Translations under genes and position numbers: made by a program
The notes under the pieces: model-generated
The model's database searches: none
Told to the model about the DNA's origin: nothing
The model's input: the letters and a program-made list of their open reading frames with translations, nothing else
Origin: Carnegiea gigantea
Taxonomy: Eukaryota > Streptophyta > Magnoliopsida > Caryophyllales > Cactaceae
Length of the DNA stretch: 64,000 bases
Direction of reading: 5' to 3'
Assembly: GCA_029747015.1 (NCBI GenBank)
Contig: JAKOGI010000140.1
Coordinates: 62,001 to 126,000, forward strand
Shown: piece after piece, positions 58,613-64,000 of the stretch
Layout of the letters: each line of letters starts with the position of its first letter
How positions within the stretch are numbered: the stretch's first letter is position 1

Positions 58613-59845
58613 CTAATACCAACCAAGACGAGTGCTCCAAACTCGAATGAAACCATCTGTGTAGCCAGTAAACAGAGTGCTTCCATCCCCGCTCCAGCTC
58701 ATGCTTGTGCAGTACAATCGCTACCATGCCACAATCAATCGCAGCGGAAAAAATCCCCCCCCCCCCAAAAAAAAGCAAATTAGACAGATTCGGACCCAAA
58801 TAATTTTCTGCACGTCCAGGATTATCAAAAATTGAAAATTGAAATATAAAAAAAAAAATGGAGACCAATTAAAAGCATGCATACATACCGGATTTTTCTT
58901 GATGGGTGGAGGAGGGAGGTAGTGCGTGGGCTCACTCTTGCTACCGTCCTCCTTCTCCACCACCCCATGCGGCGGCTCAGAGGGCGACGCCACCGCCTCA
59001 TGAACCCCAGGCAGGAGCTCCTGAATCAAGCTTTTATTCTCCAGGTCCCAAATCATGACTGACTTCTCGGTGGCGGCGCACAGCCAGTACTTAGCCGGGC
59101 AGAAACACAGCGCATGTATGATTGACCCAGCGGTCATTTCATAGAGGGCCTTCCCCTCACCCAACTCCCACAGAATCGCCACCCCATCTCGCCCGCCGCT
59201 CGCGCAGAGGGACCCGTCCGGCGACACCGCCACCGCGTTCACGTACCCACGGTGGCCCGCCATCACCACTAGGGGAATTACCCCGCTTTGGGTCACGTCC
59301 CACATTCGGACCGTCCTGTCCCACGAACCGGTCACCAGCACCGGCTCGACCGGGCTGAACCGGACCGAGCTCACCCAGTCGGAGTGGGCCTCGGGGACGA
59401 CGTACCTGCAGTCGCCGATGGTGTTCCAGACCCGGAGGGACTTGTCACGTGACCCGGACACGATCTGGCGGTTGTCGGGGGAGAAGGCGACGGAGAGGGC
59501 GTCATTGGTGTGGCCCACGAACCTCTTCGTGGTGGCGGAGTTGGCGAGGTCCCACAGACGGAGGTCCCGGTCCCACGAGGAGGTGAGGGCGAACTGCCCG
59601 TCGGAGGAGAGGGCCACGTCCGACACGAAGTGGGAGTGGCCCGTGTACCGGCGGTGGGCCCGCCCGTACTTGGCGCCGGACCAGGTGGAGACCCGGGCCG
59701 GGTCGGGCTGGAGGGACCAGGCCATGAGGGACTTGTCCCGAGAAGCGGAGATGAGGCGGGAGGCGTCGTCGACGGGAGTTTCGACGGCGGTGATGGCGTT
59801 GGTGTGGCCTTTCAGAGTTCTGAAAGGGATCAGAACCTCCGCCAT
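58613..59845 (-). CDS. RACK1: RACK1 (WD40 scaffold, 40S ribosome-associated)
   Basis: Two exons on the minus strand, 58889-59845 and 58613-58720, in phase, giving 354 aa. Seven WD repeats are visible, for example [12 protein letters not shown] ... [20 protein letters not shown] ... [20 protein letters not shown] ... [20 protein letters not shown] ... [20 protein letters not shown] ... AILWEL and, in the last exon, [16 protein letters not shown] ... IRVWST. RACK1 sits on the small ribosomal subunit and scaffolds kinase and hormone signalling. Slightly longer than the roughly 327 aa of Arabidopsis RACK1A, mainly in the loop before the last repeat ([20 protein letters not shown]). The big exon is very GC-rich, giving false plus-strand frames. 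The intron holds a C12A8 tract. The exon 2 acceptor is inferred (TAG before CGATTG). Confidence 0.95.
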
Positions 59846-59950
59846 TGTTGCGGTGGTGGAGGAGGCAAGCTTAAGGAAGGTTAGCTCTGAAATGGGGTTT
59901 TGAGAGCTAGGTGTGAGTGGAGGAGAGAGTGGGGGCTTGGGGTGGTTTTA

Positions 59951-59958
59951 GTTTTATA
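59951..59958 (-). promoter_or_regulatory. TATA box of RACK1
   Basis: TATAAAAC on the minus strand, 106-113 bp upstream of the RACK1 ATG. Good consensus and spacing for a strongly expressed gene. Confidence 0.65.
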
Positions 59959-59959
59959 G

Positions 59960-60279
59960 AGAGGGTTATGGGAGAACGACGTCGTGTGGCACTGGTAGGG
60001 TGTGGCGAGGAGTGGGTTGAGTGAATGTGAATCGATGGAGGTGACGTGAAAATGGGGTCGGTGGTTGTCAGTCAGACTCTGAGGGAAGTGAAGTCCCTTG
60101 GCCCGCAAGAAAACCAAGGGGAAAAATCCTTCAGTGTTTGTGGGTCTTTGCCTGGGAACTTTCATTTCTACTCGTCCACATCACCACAATGCCGGTAAAA
60201 TGTTCTAAGATTTTAAACTATGCAATCCCAAATATACAGGTTAAGAACCAAGTTAAAAACCAAAATTATTTACCCCACA
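59960..60279. other. RACK1 upstream region
   Basis: Promoter and flank. The frames here (59881-60165 minus) overlap the promoter and are not convincing. Confidence 0.45.
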
Positions 60280-61094
60280 CACATATAAATGTGTGTGAAA
60301 ATAGAAATTATTATATATTATATTGTGTGTCCTAATTATGTTGATACATATAACTTATTGTCGTTTAAAATAGAAAAAGAAAATAAAATTAAGGGAGTTG
60401 TTACACTGATTTATATACGAAGTATAACATATGATCCAATTGCTCTTCTGAAAAAATAACCTTTACAAATAACGCTATTTTTCCATCAAGCTAGCTAGCA
60501 TTGCATACATGAAATAAACGATGTCCAAAATGAACAAGATTTCCATACCCTGTGAATATCTTTGTAATTAATATCTTTTGAAGTTAAACACGAACAGAAA
60601 TTATGTATTTTAAATATCTTATTTTTCAAATCCATCATGCACTTAGCAGAAGCAGTACGTATTTTATATTAATATATAACACATACCCTGTGAATGACAA
60701 ATTTTATGATTCAAATTTTGGGTTTTTGAATATAGGATCCTAAACTTTTCAATTGCCAACATATAGGTTAAAATTGGCACCAAGTTAAAAAAAAAAAAAT
60801 TTTAAAAGCATGTATTTGAATTAAGGCAAGATAGAAAATGCAATATATGAAAGGAGAAATTATTGTACGCCACATTGCACGCTCTGATTGAGTGGAAACA
60901 AATGTGTGACTTGTTATCATTCCGAATACGAAAAAGCAAATAAAATTAACAGAGTCGTTACACCAATTTTAAAATGTAACATATGGTCCAACTGCTTTTC
61001 TAAGAAAATAAACGTTACAAATAGCCCTATTTTTCTATCAAACTAGCATTGTAGACATATAAGGATGTATTTGAATTAAGACATGATAGAACAT

Positions 61095-61159
<65 letters not shown>

Positions 61160-61303
61160 AATTATTATACGTTACATTGTGCGTCCCAATTAGGTTGAGC
61201 CAACTGTCACTTGTTGTCATCCAAAATGGGAAAGGAAAACAAATTAAATTAAGAGAGTTGTTACACTGGTTTACATGTAGAATATAACTTATATGGTCCA
61301 ATT
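60280..61303 (+). repeat. Three diverged direct copies of a 150-250 bp repeat
   Basis: Copies start at about 60295 (A), 60858 (B) and 61155 (C). Each runs: AGAAATTATTATA, a TTGTGTGTCC/TTGTGCGTCCC-type block, CTTGTTGTCAT or variant, AAATTAA-GAGAGTTGTTACAC, TATAACATATGGTCCAA. A and B continue with ACAAATA-CCTATTTTTC-ATCAA then CTAGCATTG. Copies B and C are separated by the TA microsatellite at 61098-61155. Copy C is cut off by the TRIM at 61304 just after GGTCCAATT. Confidence 0.75.
61098..61155. repeat. (TA)n microsatellite
   Basis: About 29 TA units, lying between repeat copies B and C. Confidence 0.95.
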
Positions 61304-61573
61304 TGTTAGAATATAAAATATATTTCTAGGTTTTCAACGATGAGTTTAAACTTTTAGTTAATTAAGACGATTCTTGAATATAGTATCAAAGTATTTTTGA
61401 GCGAGATGTCTCCGGTTTGAATCTCAAGAACTCTCATATTTGATTTATTACGCAAGGTAAGGTAGATCTTTGCAACCTTCATGTTTCAAGCCCAAAGGGT
61501 TTTCGCATAAAGTGATGTGTTAGAATATAAAACTTATTCCTGAATTTTCGACCATCAATTTAAGTTTGTAACA
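61304..61573 (+). mobile_element. TRIM-like short LTR retroelement
   Basis: TGTTAGAATATAAAA occurs at 61304 and again at 61518, 214 bp apart, as terminal direct repeats. After the first copy comes ATAGTATCAAAG, a variant of the tRNA-Met primer site TGGTATCAGAGC. The short non-coding interior includes TTTGAATCTCAAGAACTCTC and CATGTTTCAAGCCC. The second repeat ends GTAACA near 61573, shorter than the first. Same family as 19313-19600. It needs enzymes from elsewhere to move. Confidence 0.65.
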
Positions 61574-62432
61574 TATATATATATTAAAAATTGGATACAA
61601 ACAATGTATGAATGACATGTGGCATCCTATATGGCACAAAATGATGACTTGGCAACTTGCAATTTGTGCATAGTAGTTTAGGCATATTAATCAACATCAA
61701 TGCTATTAATTAGAATTTATTATATATTATGAACTTAATTATTCATTGCATGGTTTCACACTCTTAACTTATTTTATTTTTTTAGTAAGTCCTCATATGA
61801 TTAACTTGGTGTGCAATGATTAATTTTTTTGTATTTCAAATTGATTCATTTTATTTTTCAATATTAAAAGAACACAATTAGATAAAAGAATCAAATTTTA
61901 CCTTAACTTTAATTGTTACTAATTATTTTTTAAAGTCTAGATCTTGAGGTCATTGTAAATGAGTCATAGCATATTTCCATGTAACAATTTAATTGTATAG
62001 GGCAATTTATGAATGATATATAAGACAACATGTACAAAGATTATTTTAGATTGTTTGGCTATATGAATATTCATATAGGGCTGATTTTCGGATATCTTAC
62101 GTAGAGCAATCTATGAGATTGTAATATAATTTTTATGAAATTAAGTTAAATTAAAATATATTCCATTTAACTCCTAAAAAATATCCATCACAAATTAATT
62201 ACGCTATGATGTGTTTGATAATCATAAAAAATGGTAAATGACAAATCATTATCATATGAAAACAAAAGTAATTTAGAGTGATTTTAAAGGAGAACATAAA
62301 GCAAACAATAATTATGCTATTATAAAATTTTTAATCCACTTTTTAAAAAAATATTTTTATTAATTATTTATACTAATATTATTAAAACAAAAATTAACTA
62401 ACATCCTTGCATTGCAAGGGTATAATACTAGT
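61571..62432 (+). mobile_element. Non-autonomous Helitron
   Basis: The 3' end has the Helitron signature: a hairpin with stem CCTTGC/GCAAGG and loop ATT (62405-62419), a 9-base spacer, then CTAGT (62428-62432) followed by T. The presumed 5' end is TATATATTAAAAATTGG (about 61575), with GACATGTGGCATCC nearby, as in many plant non-autonomous Helitrons, but the canonical TC dinucleotide is not clear. No Rep/helicase coding is present. It abuts the TRIM. Confidence 0.6.
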
Positions 62433-62785
62433 TTAAAATTGTTTTTGAACACAACTGCTTTTATTAGAAAACAAGCATTACTAATAGTGCCTTTTTATGA
62501 TAAATTAGGGGCGTCCACTGGGCCCCCCATCTAAGGGTCCTTGAGATAAGGGATCCAGTGGGTAGTCCAAATTTATCATAAATAAATAAAAAAAAAAAGC
62601 ACTACTTTTGGCATCAGAGGCACATAAAAACCCCACGTCGAACATAATCAAGACTTTCACAACCCTTACATTCCACCCTCACCAAGAAAATCCTCCATAC
62701 TTATGAAGTATAATACATACCTTACGTTATGTATTTTTGACATTCTAATTGCTTTCAGCCCCATGCTAGGCGCTTACATCACAGA
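62433..62785. repeat. Stem-loop repeat (62480-62615) and flank
   Basis: TTTTTATGATAAATTAGGGG, then CGTCCACTGGG, faces CCAGTGGGTAGTCC, then AAATTTATCATAAATAAAT across a 45-base middle. Outer AGTGC and GCACT pair as well. The whole can fold into an imperfect stem-loop of about 130 nt. It may be a small MITE. No gene in the rest. Confidence 0.55.
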
Positions 62786-63592
62786 TAAGGATGGCAATAA
62801 AATCCGTACCCGTTTAAAACCCGAAAAACCCGCCCCGTTTATAACTCAAATGGGTGATAAAAATGGATTTTAAATGGGTATGGGGCGGGTTTGAGAAAAA
62901 TGGATACGGGTATGGGTACGGGCTTCACCCGCCCCGTACCCGAACCCGCCCCGTACCCGTTTTTCTATCAATTTAAAAAAACCCAATCTGACTTAATTAA
63001 CCAAGCATGGCAGCCCAAATATCCAGCCCAAGTGTTCCTGTCATCCTGTGCGACAGTGCGAGTTAGCGTTTAAGGGTTTTTATCTCACATTCTCACCCGA
63101 TGCCCAGACTGCTGGCCAGTTGCCTTGCCCTATTGCCCACGCTCACGCCTCAATCTCTCTCTACTCTTCTCTGTTCCCCAAACTAGAATCTCCATTGCAA
63201 CACTATCTTCTCCAATCTCCAGTTCTCCAGGTCGCAACTCAAAGGCAACCACTTAGCTTATCTCCTGTTGTCTTCTCTCTGTGTGTCAGTGACTCAGTGC
63301 CAGCAGCAGCAAGCCAACGACGCTCGCGGCTCAACAGTTGGCACCGTGAAGAGGCGACGCCCGACTGCCCGAATAATATTGAGTTTACTAATATTGAATT
63401 CAAATATGGGTATTAATTTTTATTTCCTATATAAACCCGAATAAAACCCGCAAAAACCCGGTGGGCAAGGATATGGGTGTAGTTTTTCAATACTCGATGG
63501 GTATAGATACGGGTATGGGTACTACTTTTGAAAATGGGTATGAGTAAAGGTACGGCTCAACCCGCCCCGTGTCCGCCCCATTGCCATTCCGA
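62786..63592. mobile_element. hAT-like non-autonomous element
   Basis: Termini TAAGGATGGCAAT (left) and ATTGCCATTCCGA (right), flanked by ATCACAGA (62778-62785) and ATCACAAA (63593-63600), an 8-bp duplication with one mismatch. The arms are dense in GGGTACGGG, CCCGCCCCGT and ATGGGTATGGG. The core (63000-63410) is C/T-rich, with leader-like sequence and an open 122-codon stretch at 63048-63416 of no recognised family. Same architecture as the elements at 2541 and 46187. Confidence 0.7.
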
Positions 63593-64000
63593 ATCACAAA
63601 TTAATAAATAATAACGCATATTGACGACTAACGAGTCCTGTGGATTCAAATTGAGGCTTTTGGACTGGATTAGGAGCATAATATGAAATTCCTCAAATAA
63701 TGTTAAGATAGAAATGCGCAGCTCAAGCCAAAAAAGAGAAAAAAAAAGTTGGGGAAGACCACGTCATATGCTGGGAAGGATCGGGTTAACCCATTGAGTG
63801 AATCGATGAAGGTGAAGTGGTTACGTGAAAGTAAAATGATAAATATCTTATTACAAGATATTTCTTAGGTATTTTGTTTGGATTTAAAATTTATATTATT
63901 ATGTATTAAATTTCAAAAAAGGTATTATTGAATAGGAGGAGGGTGTTATAACTTATAAATTACAAAAAATTATCTTTTTCTTCATATTGTTTGACAATTA
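63593..64000. other. Intergenic to window end
   Basis: Nothing recognised. The final part (AAGTGTCTTATTACAAG-like sequence near 63845) resembles 13418-13445, hinting at a short shared repeat. Confidence 0.4.

Noticed and set aside
59122..59903. Long plus-strand frames opposite RACK1
   Set aside because: Shadows of the very GC-rich RACK1 exon; composition is Arg/Pro/Ser artefact.

Overview
This is a stretch of plant nuclear chromosome, most likely from a eudicot. It is AT-rich, its genes have short exons with GT-AG introns, and it holds plant-only families (UGT89 glycosyltransferase, DUF4228/PADRE, DUF538, nuclear-encoded chloroplast ClpP3). Between the genes lie Ty1/copia, RTE LINE, hAT, PIF/Harbinger, TRIM and Helitron remnants. 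No species call is possible from sequence alone. No tRNA, rRNA, CRISPR array or prokaryotic operon was seen.

Layout. 0-8 kb is gene-free and repeat-filled. 8.5 kb has a small membrane protein gene (+) and 12.5 kb a DUF4228 gene (-). 10.5-19.6 kb holds a probable solo LTR, a broken copia element and a TRIM. 21.1 kb has an intronless UGT89-type glycosyltransferase (+), followed by a nested mobile insertion (22.5-25.4 kb) whose core is a huge T-rich/A-rich foldback. 26.5-34.0 kb is the 13-exon AAR2 splicing-factor gene (+), with an RTE LINE in intron 8 and a decayed plastid atpE fragment just beyond its 3' end. 36.1-38.4 kb is a three-exon gene for a probable mitochondrial protein of unknown function (+). 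39.0-40.6 kb is an HMA-domain gene (-) and 44.3 kb a DUF538 gene (-). 48.0-51.4 kb is CLPP3 (+), preceded by a hAT element nested in a G-rich MITE. 52.8-54.6 kb is a small CHORD-like zinc-protein gene (+), with two MITEs between it and CLPP3. 56.7-58.1 kb is a PIF/Harbinger element with a TTA target duplication. 58.6-59.8 kb is RACK1 (-). 60-64 kb is repeats: a three-copy array, a TRIM, a Helitron end, a hairpin and a hAT-like element.

The ten genes are independent housekeeping or regulatory genes and do not form a pathway cluster. AAR2 serves U5 snRNP assembly, CLPP3 is a chloroplast protease subunit and RACK1 is a ribosomal/signalling scaffold. As I recall, the DUF4228, AAR2 and CLPP3 homologues also lie close together on Arabidopsis chromosome 1, which suggests conserved microsynteny.

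The most unusual content is a family of mobile elements sharing a terminal motif related to GGGC-n3-TTCT-n-TTCG-n-G, internal ~10-bp GGTTGAAGT- or GTAAGGAG-type repeats and, where ends are clear, TTA target duplications. One member has grown into a 2.3-kb palindrome of simple T-rich sequence.
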